From NCBI RefSeq assembly GCF_047946665.1, contig NZ_CP172312.1, positions 186,001 through 250,000 on the forward strand: a DNA stretch of 64,000 nucleotides, in the 5' to 3' direction. The notes beneath the pieces are model-generated. The model worked only from the letters and a program-made list of their open reading frames with translations. It did not search any database and was not told the origin of the DNA. Numbering within the stretch: the stretch's first letter is position 1; every line of letters starts with the position of its first letter. The translations under genes were made by a program, and so were the position numbers. The stretch is from Allohahella sp002354735 (GTDB taxonomy: Bacteria > Pseudomonadota > Gammaproteobacteria > Pseudomonadales > Oleiphilaceae). Positions 26,071 through 34,166 of the stretch are shown here, piece by piece.

Positions 26071-26152
26071 TGCGAAACTGGTTCATGCACAGTGGATCAA
26101 TAAGGGACTCACCAGCTCAACACAATTTGAAATGGAAACGCAGGACTCAACC

Positions 26153-27964
26153 ATGGCTCAAACCAAGAAACCCCTGGGGATAACCGATGTCGTACTTCGC
26201 GACGCCCACCAGTCACTGCTGGCTACGCGAATGCGGCTTGACGACATGTTGCCCATTGCCAGCAAGCTCGATCAAGTTGGCTTCTGGTCACTAGAATCCT
26301 GGGGCGGCGCAACCTTCGACAGTTGCATTCGCTATCTTGGCGAGGACCCATGGCACCGTATCCGTGAGCTGAAGAAAGCGATGCCGAAAACGCCTCAGCA
26401 AATGCTCTTACGTGGCCAGAACCTGCTCGGCTACAGACATTATGCAGATGATGTGGTTCGCAAGTTCGTCGAAAGGGCCGCCGTAAATGGTATAGATGTT
26501 TTCCGCATCTTCGACGCCATGAATGATCCCCGCAATCTTGAAACCGCCATCAAAGCCGTGCTCGAAGTGGGCAAGCATGCCCAAGGTACCATCTCTTATA
26601 CTGTGAGCCCGGTTCATACGATCGATATGTGGGTCGACCTGGCAAAGACCATCGAGTCCATGGGCGCTGATTCCATCGCGATCAAAGATATGGCTGGCTT
26701 GCTCAAGCCTTATGACGCCTTTGAACTGGTCACCAAACTGAAGAACACACTCAAGGTGCCCATTCACATGCAGTGTCACGCCACCACCGGCATGTCCACT
26801 GCAACAGCGCTCAAGGCCGCCGAGGCAGGCATAGACAATGTCGATACCGCTATCTCGTCCATGAGCATGACCTATGGACACTCGCCGACAGAAGCAGTGG
26901 TTGCCATTCTTGAGGGGACCGATCGCGACACCGGACTTGATATCCATCTGCTTGAAGAGATTGCTGCCTACTTCCGCGAGGTTCGAAAGAAATACGCCAA
27001 GTTCGAAGGCTCTCTGCGCGGGGTGGATTCCAGGATTCTCGTGGCCCAGGTTCCTGGTGGCATGCTGACCAACATGGAAGGCCAGCTCAAAGAGCAGGGC
27101 GCCCTCGACAGGTTCGATGAAGTGCTCGCCGAGATCCCTCGGGTGCGAGAGGACCTTGGTTTCATACCGCTGGTTACACCGACTTCGCAGATCGTTGGCA
27201 CACAGGCGGTTCTGAACATCATGACGGGCGAGCGATACAAGTCGATTTCCAAGGAAACGGCCGGTGTACTCAAGGGCGAATATGGTGCTGCACCAGCACC
27301 GTTCAATGCCGAGTTACAACAGCGGGTTCTTGAGGGTGCACAGCCGATTACCTGTCGTCCTGCCGACAACATCGAGGACGAAATGGACAAGCTGACGCAG
27401 GAGCTCAGCAAGCTTGCGTCCGAGAAGAATATCAAACTGGCCGATGATAAGATCGACGATGTCTTGACCTATGCACTGTTTCCTCAGGTCGGGCTGAAGT
27501 TCCTCGAGAATCGAGGTGATGCGAGTGCTTTTGAGCCGGTGCCAGATGGTACTGAAACAACGGCAGCATCAGAGCCGTCCAACGCTTCCAACGTTTACAC
27601 CGTCGAAGTGAATGGCCAGTCATATGTCGTGCAGGTCAATGACGGTGGCGATATCGAAAAGCTGGCGTCTCTTGGCGGTCAGTCTTCAGGTCAGTCTTCA
27701 GGTCAGTCTTCGGGTCAAGCAGCCGCACCCGCACCTGCCCCAGTCAGTGGCGGCGAGCCGATTGGATCGCCGCTCGGTGGAACGATTGTGCGTTTGATTG
27801 CGAAACCAGGTGAGCAGGTCCAGGAAGGCGATCTGCTGCTGATACTCGAAGCCATGAAGATGGAAACCGAGGTCAGGGCGTTCAAAGCCGGTACGGTTGT
27901 GAACTTCGAAGTCAAACCAGGCGATGCTGTCGTCGTTGGTCAGACTCTTCTGAACCTGGCCTAG
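26153..27964 (+). CDS. oadA: Oxaloacetate decarboxylase alpha chain (biotin-containing)
   Basis: About 603 residues. Carboxyltransferase domain at the N-terminus (TDVVLRDAHQSLLATRMR, then WGGATFDSCIRYL), a PYC_OADA domain in the middle, a Gly-Gln-Ser linker, and a biotinyl domain with EAMKMETE, whose Lys carries biotin. It moves CO2 from oxaloacetate to biotin, giving pyruvate; OadB then releases the CO2 coupled to sodium export. The ATG at 26153 has GCAGGA about 9 bases upstream; the ATG at 26132 has no clear site. The linker is coded by a 12-base tandem repeat. The gene is 13 bases before oadB. Confidence 0.95.
   Translation: MAQTKKPLGITDVVLRDAHQSLLATRMRLDDMLPIASKLDQVGFWSLESWGGATFDSCIRYLGEDPWHRIRELKKAMPKTPQQMLLRGQNLLGYRHYADDVVRKFVERAAVNGIDVFRIFDAMNDPRNLETAIKAVLEVGKHAQGTISYTVSPVHTIDMWVDLAKTIESMGADSIAIKDMAGLLKPYDAFELVTKLKNTLKVPIHMQCHATTGMSTATALKAAEAGIDNVDTAISSMSMTYGHSPTEAVVAILEGTDRDTGLDIHLLEEIAAYFREVRKKYAKFEGSLRGVDSRILVAQVPGGMLTNMEGQLKEQGALDRFDEVLAEIPRVREDLGFIPLVTPTSQIVGTQAVLNIMTGERYKSISKETAGVLKGEYGAAPAPFNAELQQRVLEGAQPITCRPADNIEDEMDKLTQELSKLASEKNIKLADDKIDDVLTYALFPQVGLKFLENRGDASAFEPVPDGTETTAASEPSNASNVYTVEVNGQSYVVQVNDGGDIEKLASLGGQSSGQSSGQSSGQAAAPAPAPVSGGEPIGSPLGGTIVRLIAKPGEQVQEGDLLLILEAMKMETEVRAFKAGTVVNFEVKPGDAVVVGQTLLNLA
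27677..27712 (+). repeat. 12-base tandem repeat in the oadA linker
   Basis: Three head-to-tail copies of GGTCAGTCTTCA (the last ends in G), followed by a partial GGTCAA. The unit is a multiple of three and codes GQSS each time, so copy number can change the linker between the catalytic and biotinyl domains without a frameshift. Confidence 0.9.
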
Positions 27965-27977
27965 GAGCACGCTTTAA

Positions 27978-29312
27978 ATGGACGGTCTTTCTAAACTCTT
28001 CTACGGAAGCGGATTTTATAATCTGGAATTTGGGCAGATAGTAATGATTGGCATCTGCCTGTTATTACTGTTCCTTGCGATCAGAAAAGGCTTTGAGCCC
28101 TTATTGCTCGTTCCAATCGGCTTCGGCGGATTGATGGCGAACATCCCTGAGGCAGGGCTCGCTATGTCCGCAGTAGAAAACGCGATACATCTGGGCTCGT
28201 TGGTGCAGCTGGAACAGATTGCCAATGTTCTGGGCATCAATTTGCTGCTTCTCGCCGACGGTGCCAGTGTGCCGGTGGATGCGGTTCGCGATGCCCTCTA
28301 TGAGGGCTATAAGACTGCAGATGCAGAAACCTACAGAGCGCTGACGATACTTGCATCGGACCTCGGGTATACCAGTGGAATTCTGAACCTGTTCTTCAAG
28401 GTCGCTATCGAAACCGGTGTTGCGCCTCTGCTCATATTCATGGGCGTTGGTGCAATGACCGACTTTGGCCCGCTGCTCGCCAATCCAAAGACTCTGCTGC
28501 TCGGCGCCGCTGCACAGTTTGGTATATTTGGTACGGTATTGGGCGCTGTCGCTCTGACGATGTCTGGCGCCATGGACTTCTCGATGAAGGAGGCCGCTGC
28601 AATAGGCATCATCGGTGGTGCCGACGGTCCAACATCCATCTATGTTGCGACGATGCTCGCACCACACCTGCTGGGTGCCATTGCCGTTGCAGCATATTCC
28701 TATATGGCGCTGGTGCCGCTAATCCAGCCGCCCATTATGAAATGGTTGACGACACCTGAAGAGCGCAAGATCAAAATGGATCAGCTGCGTCCGGTCTCAC
28801 AGCAGGAGAAGATCGTCTTCCCGATTCTGTTGCTGGTTCTGGTCGCGCTCTTCCTGCCCGATGCAGCCCCGCTGCTCGGTATGTTCTGTCTCGGCAACCT
28901 GTTCCGCGAGTGTGGCGTGGTAGAACGTCTGAACGATACGGCGCAGAATGCGCTTATCAATATCGTGACGATCGTTCTGGGTCTTGCGGTAGGCAGCAAG
29001 CTCTCTGCCGACAAGTTTCTCGATCTGCAAACCCTCGGTATCATGATATTGGGTATGGCTGCGTTCTGCGTCGGCACTGCATCTGGCGTGCTGATGGCAA
29101 AAGCGCTCAACCGCTTCACCAAGGACCCCATCAATCCGTTGATCGGCTCGGCTGGTGTTTCGGCGGTACCAATGGCAGCGAGGGTGTCCAATAAGGTCGG
29201 CCTTGAAGCCAACCCGCAGAACTTCCTGCTCATGCATGCCATGGGGCCTAACGTTGCGGGCGTAATTGGTTCGGCCGTTGCGGCCGGTATCATGATCAAG
29301 TTCCTGGGATGA
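27978..29312 (+). CDS. oadB: Oxaloacetate decarboxylase beta chain (sodium pump)
   Basis: 444-residue membrane protein with about nine helices and the family motifs LIFMGVGAMTDFGPLLANP (residues about 150-168, including the conserved Asp of the ion site), IGIIGGADGPTSIYVAT near 212-228 and GSAGVSAVPMAARVSNK near the C-terminus. It decarboxylates carboxybiotin and pumps Na+ outward. It completes the oadGAB operon; oadA is 13 bases upstream. Energy use is likely sodium-based, as in many marine bacteria. Confidence 0.96.
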   Translation: MDGLSKLFYGSGFYNLEFGQIVMIGICLLLLFLAIRKGFEPLLLVPIGFGGLMANIPEAGLAMSAVENAIHLGSLVQLEQIANVLGINLLLLADGASVPVDAVRDALYEGYKTADAETYRALTILASDLGYTSGILNLFFKVAIETGVAPLLIFMGVGAMTDFGPLLANPKTLLLGAAAQFGIFGTVLGAVALTMSGAMDFSMKEAAAIGIIGGADGPTSIYVATMLAPHLLGAIAVAAYSYMALVPLIQPPIMKWLTTPEERKIKMDQLRPVSQQEKIVFPILLLVLVALFLPDAAPLLGMFCLGNLFRECGVVERLNDTAQNALINIVTIVLGLAVGSKLSADKFLDLQTLGIMILGMAAFCVGTASGVLMAKALNRFTKDPINPLIGSAGVSAVPMAARVSNKVGLEANPQNFLLMHAMGPNVAGVIGSAVAAGIMIKFLG

Positions 29313-29313
29313 A

Positions 29314-29748
29314 ATGATGATGTCGAACTTTGAGTCAGCTATTCAAGATCTGTCGAAACAGTTCCTGGCACTGGCTCAGAGAATCGACGTGATTTTGGAG
29401 ACGATGGTCCGGAGTCAGGGGCTTGGCGTCGACAAGGCCACGAATGGCCAGGGCGAAGATGATCAGCTTACGGCTGTTGTCGGGGATCTTGATGAAGCGA
29501 TCAACACGGTAGTGGCTCGATTCGCTGCCGTGGTTGCGGTCCAGGAGGCTCACGAGTCCGCTGTTGAGGTGCGCAATTCTGAGGCTTATCAAGCAGCTTA
29601 TAAGTCGCTATCGACACTGGCCGAGCAGTTTTCGCTGCTCCTGGCCGCCATCCAATCGCGACAACAGGACGCCGCCAAGTCAGCAGATACCGCAAGGAAG
29701 CGCCATAACGCTGCCCAGCGATATCTCGATTCCTCTGGTTATCACTGA
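29314..29748 (+). CDS. Small coiled-coil protein of unknown function
   Basis: 144 residues (142 if translation starts at the third Met, 29320). No signal or membrane segment. Sequence is mostly helical with hydrophobic heptads (FESAIQDLSKQFLALAQRID, then AAYKSLSTLAEQFSLLLAAI) and a polar C-terminal tail. The start is 1 base after the oadB stop, so it is translated with the oad operon. Its size and helical nature resemble small chaperone-like or regulatory proteins, but I cannot link it to a family. Whether it belongs functionally to the sodium pump is unknown. Confidence 0.6.
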   Translation: MMMSNFESAIQDLSKQFLALAQRIDVILETMVRSQGLGVDKATNGQGEDDQLTAVVGDLDEAINTVVARFAAVVAVQEAHESAVEVRNSEAYQAAYKSLSTLAEQFSLLLAAIQSRQQDAAKSADTARKRHNAAQRYLDSSGYH

Positions 29749-29799
29749 GCAGCGGAGCCTACGTAGACATACGGCATCTGAACCGACTGCGCGACTGCT

Positions 29800-30699
29800 C
29801 TAGTCCCACTTGGGTGCAAACTCTGGGTCTATGAGTCGTCCGCTTCGCTTGCCAAGACTGTCTATAGCTGCCATCTCATCTTTATCAAGCTCGAAATCGA
29901 AAATATCCATATTGTCCTTGATATGCTTCGCACTGGAACCCTTCGGAATGGCCACGATACCATTCTGATTCAACCATCGCAGCGACACCTGAGCAGCTGA
30001 CTTGCCGTGCTTCCGCGCAATCCCGGCGATAGTCTCGTCCTCTAATACCTTTCCTCGAGCGAGCGGTGAATAGGCGGTGATGACCACGTCCTTGGCTTTG
30101 CATTCCTTGATCAAGGCGGACTGATCAAGGAAGGGGTGCAGCTCGATCTGGTTGTTGGCTATAGGTGCTTCAATCGCCTTGAGTGCATCGCCTAGCCATG
30201 CCTTCGTGAAGTTGCTGACCCCGATGTGTTTGGCGAGCCCCTCACGATGGGCGTCATTCAAAGCCTTGAACGTCAGTTCCATATCTGCATCTTCGTTGGG
30301 CCAATGCAGCAATAACAAATCAACGTAGTCAGTTTGTAATTTTTCCAAGCTCTTCTGCAGTGATTCATGGAAGCTGGAAGGGCCGAAGTTGTCGATCCAG
30401 ATTTTCGTTGTCAGGAAAATACTGGATCTCTCGACACCGGATTTCGCGAGCGCCGTGCCAACCTGCTTCTCGTTTCCGTAGATCTGCGCGGTGTCGATAT
30501 GGGTATAACCAGCCTCCAGCGCGGTTGCCACAGCCTTCTCAGCATCGGAGCCCTCTAGCTGCCAAGTGCCAAAGCCAATTGCCGGTATGTTCAGGTGCCG
30601 GCTCGTTATCAGGTTTTCTTGCCTTTCCAGGGCCACTGTTTCGCTCACTTGCTTCTCCGTTTCGATGAACTGTCCAGACGCGACATTCGCGTCAGTCAT
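29800..30699 (-). CDS. Aldo/keto reductase
   Basis: 299-residue NADPH-dependent oxidoreductase of the AKR family, close to 2,5-diketo-D-gluconate reductases (DkgB-like). The catalytic tetrad is visible: Asp in GYTHIDTAQIYGNE (with Tyr in the same block), Lys in FLTTKIW, His in DLLLLHWPNEDA; the cofactor loop is AIPKGSSAKHIKDN. Family sequence starts near residue 34 (LNIPAIGFGTWQLEG), so the first 30 polar residues are an extra N-terminal tail or the true start is further in. It is convergent with the coiled-coil gene. The substrate is not predictable. Confidence 0.9.
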   Translation of the reverse strand: MTDANVASGQFIETEKQVSETVALERQENLITSRHLNIPAIGFGTWQLEGSDAEKAVATALEAGYTHIDTAQIYGNEKQVGTALAKSGVERSSIFLTTKIWIDNFGPSSFHESLQKSLEKLQTDYVDLLLLHWPNEDADMELTFKALNDAHREGLAKHIGVSNFTKAWLGDALKAIEAPIANNQIELHPFLDQSALIKECKAKDVVITAYSPLARGKVLEDETIAGIARKHGKSAAQVSLRWLNQNGIVAIPKGSSAKHIKDNMDIFDFELDKDEMAAIDSLGKRSGRLIDPEFAPKWD

Positions 30700-30829
30700 G
30701 GTGCGAGCTCATTTACAAGCAATTCCCGTGCGAGCACCTTCGTGTTTGCAAGCCTATGTGGGGCCCCTCGTTATTTGGCAGGGAGGCTCGGTCGAATCGC
30801 TGGCTCATATTATGCAGGGCTAAACAACT

Positions 30830-30858
30830 GTAGAGGCGACGTGATCGTCAGCCTCTAC
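30830..30858 (+). repeat. Strong stem-loop in the leader of the 89-residue gene
   Basis: GTAGAGGC (30830-30837) and GCCTCTAC (30851-30858) are perfect inverted repeats, and inside them GACG pairs with CGTC around a TGAT loop, leaving one unpaired A. This is a 12-pair stem with a tetraloop, 28 bases before the start codon at 30887. It lacks a T-run, so it is not an ordinary terminator; an mRNA stability element or an operator are alternatives. Confidence 0.7.
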
Positions 30859-30886
30859 GATATTCAGCATAATAAGGAGACCGCTC

Positions 30887-31156
30887 ATGGTGACGAAAAC
30901 TGTGAAACAGGATTTCATCAAGTCAAACAATCAACAGACCAAGCAGCAGCAGGGTAAGAATTTCACCAGTGAATTCACTGCGAGGGAACAGCCGTCGACA
31001 CAGGCGCCAGGAAAGGGCGGGTATGCTAAGCCTGAACTTGAGAGCTGGACCGACGAAGAACTGCAGTCACACGCAGATTCCCTCAATATTCAGGTATCTG
31101 GCAACGACAGGGATGCCTTGATTGAGGCGATTATCAGTAATGGCAGGAGAAGCTGA
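30887..31156 (+). CDS. Small SAP/HeH-like domain protein (putative)
   Basis: 89 residues. The N-terminal 45 are polar, Gln/Lys-rich and disordered. The C-terminal block LESWTDEELQSHADSLNIQV followed by SGNDRDALIEAIISNG has the two-helix pattern of SAP, HeH and Rho-N type domains (E/D-EL...A..L.I..SG....LI..I), which often bind nucleic acid. The call is by pattern only. ATAAGGAGA lies about 8 bases before the ATG. A strong hairpin lies in the leader. It is divergent from the aldo/keto reductase and upstream of fleQ, with no sign that it is part of the flagellar system. Confidence 0.6.
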   Translation: MVTKTVKQDFIKSNNQQTKQQQGKNFTSEFTAREQPSTQAPGKGGYAKPELESWTDEELQSHADSLNIQVSGNDRDALIEAIISNGRRS

Positions 31157-31194
31157 AGTCTCTCTAGCCCCCCAGCCATACTCGTGGGCAGGTT

Positions 31195-31223
31195 GCCAGA
31201 GCCGCTTTAAACGGATTTCTGGC
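31195..31223 (+). repeat. Inverted repeat upstream of fleQ
   Basis: GCCAGA (31195-31200) and TCTGGC (31218-31223) flank a shorter inverted pair CCG/CGG around TTTAAA. It lies 39 bases after the small SAP/HeH-like gene and about 95 bases before fleQ. It may act as a weak terminator for the former or as a site in the fleQ control region; no T-run follows. Confidence 0.4.
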
Positions 31224-31317
31224 GTCTGTTCGCGCTGCTCATTCCGGCGTCATTAATTTGACCAGCTCGCCAAACACTACTTTAATTGCTCCCATCTTTA
31301 GCAACGACAAAGCAGTT

Positions 31318-32793
31318 ATGACGGATGCAGGTTCCATCATTGTAGTCAGTAACGATAGGCAGCTTGCAGAAGTTCTGTCGGTTGTCCTCACGTTTCTGAA
31401 TGAGTCCTTTAGCTTGGTCGAGATGCCGCAGGCGAAGGCGTCCAGTCATAGTGGCGACAATGGCAGTCTGACCCTCAGCCCATGGAGACAGGCGCTCGGA
31501 GAGCGGTATCCAGTGACTGCTGATATCCAGGCTGCATTGGTTCAGGCGGAGCTTGTCACAGACGAGTTCCTGCGGGAACTTCACGCCTTTGATCCAGGTC
31601 TGCCCGTGCTGACGCTCGGGCGCTCCAGCTTTGACAAGCTCGACGAGGATTTGCGCAAGAAGGTCATTGTGAGCTTTGACCTCCCGTTACGATATAACGA
31701 TTTGATGGACAACCTGTATCGCGCCCAGGTCTATCGCGAGCAGTTTGCGGCTTCGGCAGGACGTGGGCAGCAGCGTGACGTTCAGCTATTTCGAAGTCTG
31801 GTGGGTACCAGTCGCAAGATCCAGCAGGTTAGGGAGCTGATGGGGCAGGTGGCCGACAAGGAGGTGAGTGTGCTCATTACCGGTGAATCCGGTACCGGCA
31901 AGGAAGTCGTCGCGCGCAATCTCCACTACAACAGCCATCGACGTACCGGCCCATTCGTCCCGGTCAACTGTGGGGCAATCCCAGGTGAGCTGCTCGAGAG
32001 CGAACTTTTCGGTCACGAGAAAGGTGCATTTACAGGTGCCATCACCACGCGAGTAGGTCGATTCGAACTTGCTCAGGGCGGAACGCTTTTTCTCGACGAA
32101 ATCGGCGACATGCCCCTGAGCATGCAGGTAAAGATTCTTCGCGTGCTGCAGGAGAAGACTTATGAACGCGTTGGTAGCAACAAGACAAATCAGGCTGATG
32201 TTCGCGTAATCGCTGCCACTCATAAGAACCTTGAGACCATGATCGAGCAGGGCGAGTTCCGAGAGGACCTGTATTATCGCCTTAACGTCTTTCCCATTGA
32301 GATGCCGCCCTTGCGCGAGCGCTCGGAAGATGTGCCGCTACTCATCAATGAACTGATATCGAGGATGGAGAAGGAAAAGCGCGGTTCACTCCGCTTCAAT
32401 TCGGCGGCCATCCTGAGCCTTTGCCGTCACGAGTGGGCGGGCAACGTGCGCGAACTTGCGAACCTGGTAGAACGTATCGCCATCATGCATCCCTATGGGG
32501 TGATCGGCGTTCACGAGCTTCCGCCCAAGTTCCGTCATGTCGATGATACGGAGGAACGCTTTGTCGAGCCAGGTGAGGAAATGCCATCAGGTGGCATGAT
32601 GGACTCCCCCGCCATACTTCCGACCAATGGTCTCGATCTCAAGGAGTATCTCGCTACTATCGAGCGTAACCTCATCAAGCAGGCGCTGGACGACACGGAC
32701 GGCGTCGTCGCTCGTGCCGCCGAGAAACTGCAGGTTCGTCGCACCACGCTTGTCGAGAAGATGCGCAAGTACGAGCTTAGCGCCAACGAATAG
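31318..32793 (+). CDS. fleQ: Flagellar master regulator FleQ (sigma-54 activator)
   Basis: 491 residues, matching Pseudomonas FleQ (490). N-terminal FleQ domain (1-140, receiver-like, lacking a convincing phosphoacceptor context), AAA+ domain with Walker A GESGTGKE (189-196) and the sigma-54 contact loop GAFTGA (236-241), and a Fis-type HTH at the C-terminus (DGVVARAAEKLQVRRTTLVEKMRKY). It opens sigma-54 promoters of flagellar genes and in Pseudomonas senses c-di-GMP. The ATG at 31318 was chosen for length; the frame also has a TTG at 31258 and neither has a strong ribosome binding site. fleS follows after 197 bases. Confidence 0.95.
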   Translation: MTDAGSIIVVSNDRQLAEVLSVVLTFLNESFSLVEMPQAKASSHSGDNGSLTLSPWRQALGERYPVTADIQAALVQAELVTDEFLRELHAFDPGLPVLTLGRSSFDKLDEDLRKKVIVSFDLPLRYNDLMDNLYRAQVYREQFAASAGRGQQRDVQLFRSLVGTSRKIQQVRELMGQVADKEVSVLITGESGTGKEVVARNLHYNSHRRTGPFVPVNCGAIPGELLESELFGHEKGAFTGAITTRVGRFELAQGGTLFLDEIGDMPLSMQVKILRVLQEKTYERVGSNKTNQADVRVIAATHKNLETMIEQGEFREDLYYRLNVFPIEMPPLRERSEDVPLLINELISRMEKEKRGSLRFNSAAILSLCRHEWAGNVRELANLVERIAIMHPYGVIGVHELPPKFRHVDDTEERFVEPGEEMPSGGMMDSPAILPTNGLDLKEYLATIERNLIKQALDDTDGVVARAAEKLQVRRTTLVEKMRKYELSANE

Positions 32794-32889
32794 TCCCCCA
32801 CCTCTGCAGGTGTAGAGGCGTCAAAAAATAGTTGCTCCGCGATACCCCTCCTAATGCAAATGGCTGATTTTTGTTCGGAATCGCCAATC

Positions 32890-32905
32890 AGGCCCTCTCT
32901 GTGCA
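32890..32905 (+). promoter_or_regulatory. Likely sigma-54 promoter of fleSR
   Basis: AGGCCCTCTCTGTGCA has the invariant GG and GC of the sigma-54 -24/-12 element at correct spacing (consensus TGGCAC-N5-TTGCA), with 10 bases between them. It lies in the only long gap between fleQ and fleS, about 85 bases before the fleS start. FleQ-dependent transcription of fleSR is known in Pseudomonas, which supports the call. Confidence 0.6.
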
Positions 32906-32990
32906 GTACCTCCCGTATCCGGCAGCTAGCGTCAATTTTCGCTGACTGCCACAACACGGACTTCGGTATTAACGTTCAGTGGAGCGGCAA

Positions 32991-34166
32991 ATGGCACTTC
33001 AACTCGCAGCAAGACAGGCAGGCGCAGAATCAGCACCACACTTTCAGCAGCATGCCAGCTTTTCGGCCTTGCTTGAAATCCTGCCTGCTGGTGTGGTCAT
33101 CCTGGATTCACGAGGCATCATCCAGGAAGCCAACCCGGTAGCCATCGAGTTTCTCGGTGAGCCACTGGTGGGTCAGCGCTGGAGCAGCATCATCGACAGA
33201 AGCTTTGCGCCACGTGCCGACGATGGCCATGAAGTGTCTCTGCGTGATGGCCGCCGTGTAAGTGTAGAGACGCGTTCGCTGTCACAGCAGGTCGGTCAGT
33301 TGATTCTGCTGACCGACATGACCGAAACGCGTCGCCTGCAAGCGACGATCTCGCGTGATGAGCGTCTGGCCTCCATGGGCCGTATGGTCGCCGCTCTGGC
33401 GCATCAGATCCGGACGCCACTTACGGCGGCCATGCTCTATGCCGGCCATCTGCAGCGTCCTGAACTGAATGATGAGTTACGCATCTCCTGTGCCGGCAAG
33501 CTCGCTGACAGACTGAACTCGCTGGAGCAGCAGGTGCGGGACATGCTGGTTTTTGCTCGCGGCGATCGCCCTGCAGCGGAGCGCATCAGCGCAGATCGCT
33601 TCAGCGACGAGCTGGTCAATGGCATTGCTTCACTGCCAGCGCTGATTCAGCGGCCGGGCAATAACAAGACGCCAGTACGAGTCGAATTCGATAACCAGGT
33701 CGAAGACTCAGCCTTGCTCGTGTGCAACAAGGACACGCTGCTGGGTGCTATCTACAACCTGGTCAATAACGCGGTTGAAGCCTGTCACAAGGTTGCAGAA
33801 CCGCTCGTGAGCGTGACGCTTCGGGTAAGTGAAGTGGCCGTCGCTGGCAAGGCTGGCAAGAGCCGTCGGCTGGAGGTGCTGATCGTGGACAACGGCCAGG
33901 GCTTTTCGGCCGCACGCGGCGAAAGCATTCAGGAAGCCTTCGTGAGCACCAAGTCTCACGGCACGGGCCTCGGTCTTGCGGTCGTTCGTCAGGTGATACA
34001 GGCCCACAGTGGCCAGTTCGCGCTAGCCTCGGCCGGTGTCAATCAAGGGGCATCTGCCTTCATCGCGCTGCCGCTCAATCCTGCGCCAGTAGGTCAGCTG
34101 AGTCAGGAAGTCGACACTGTCACTGCCGATACCAATATTCGTCTGTTCAGAGGTACCTCTTCATGA
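32991..34166 (+). CDS. fleS: Flagellar two-component sensor kinase FleS
   Basis: 391-residue soluble histidine kinase. PAS domain at about 23-115 (LPAGVVILDSRGIIQEANP), HisKA with His138 in MVAALAHQIRTPLTAAM, and HATPase with NLVNNAVEAC, DNGQGF and SHGTGLGLAVVRQV. It phosphorylates FleR to turn on middle and late flagellar genes (FlrB in Vibrio). The ATG at 32991 has GGAG 7 bases upstream; a GTG four codons earlier is less likely. The stop overlaps fleR by 4 bases. Confidence 0.94.
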   Translation: MALQLAARQAGAESAPHFQQHASFSALLEILPAGVVILDSRGIIQEANPVAIEFLGEPLVGQRWSSIIDRSFAPRADDGHEVSLRDGRRVSVETRSLSQQVGQLILLTDMTETRRLQATISRDERLASMGRMVAALAHQIRTPLTAAMLYAGHLQRPELNDELRISCAGKLADRLNSLEQQVRDMLVFARGDRPAAERISADRFSDELVNGIASLPALIQRPGNNKTPVRVEFDNQVEDSALLVCNKDTLLGAIYNLVNNAVEACHKVAEPLVSVTLRVSEVAVAGKAGKSRRLEVLIVDNGQGFSAARGESIQEAFVSTKSHGTGLGLAVVRQVIQAHSGQFALASAGVNQGASAFIALPLNPAPVGQLSQEVDTVTADTNIRLFRGTSS

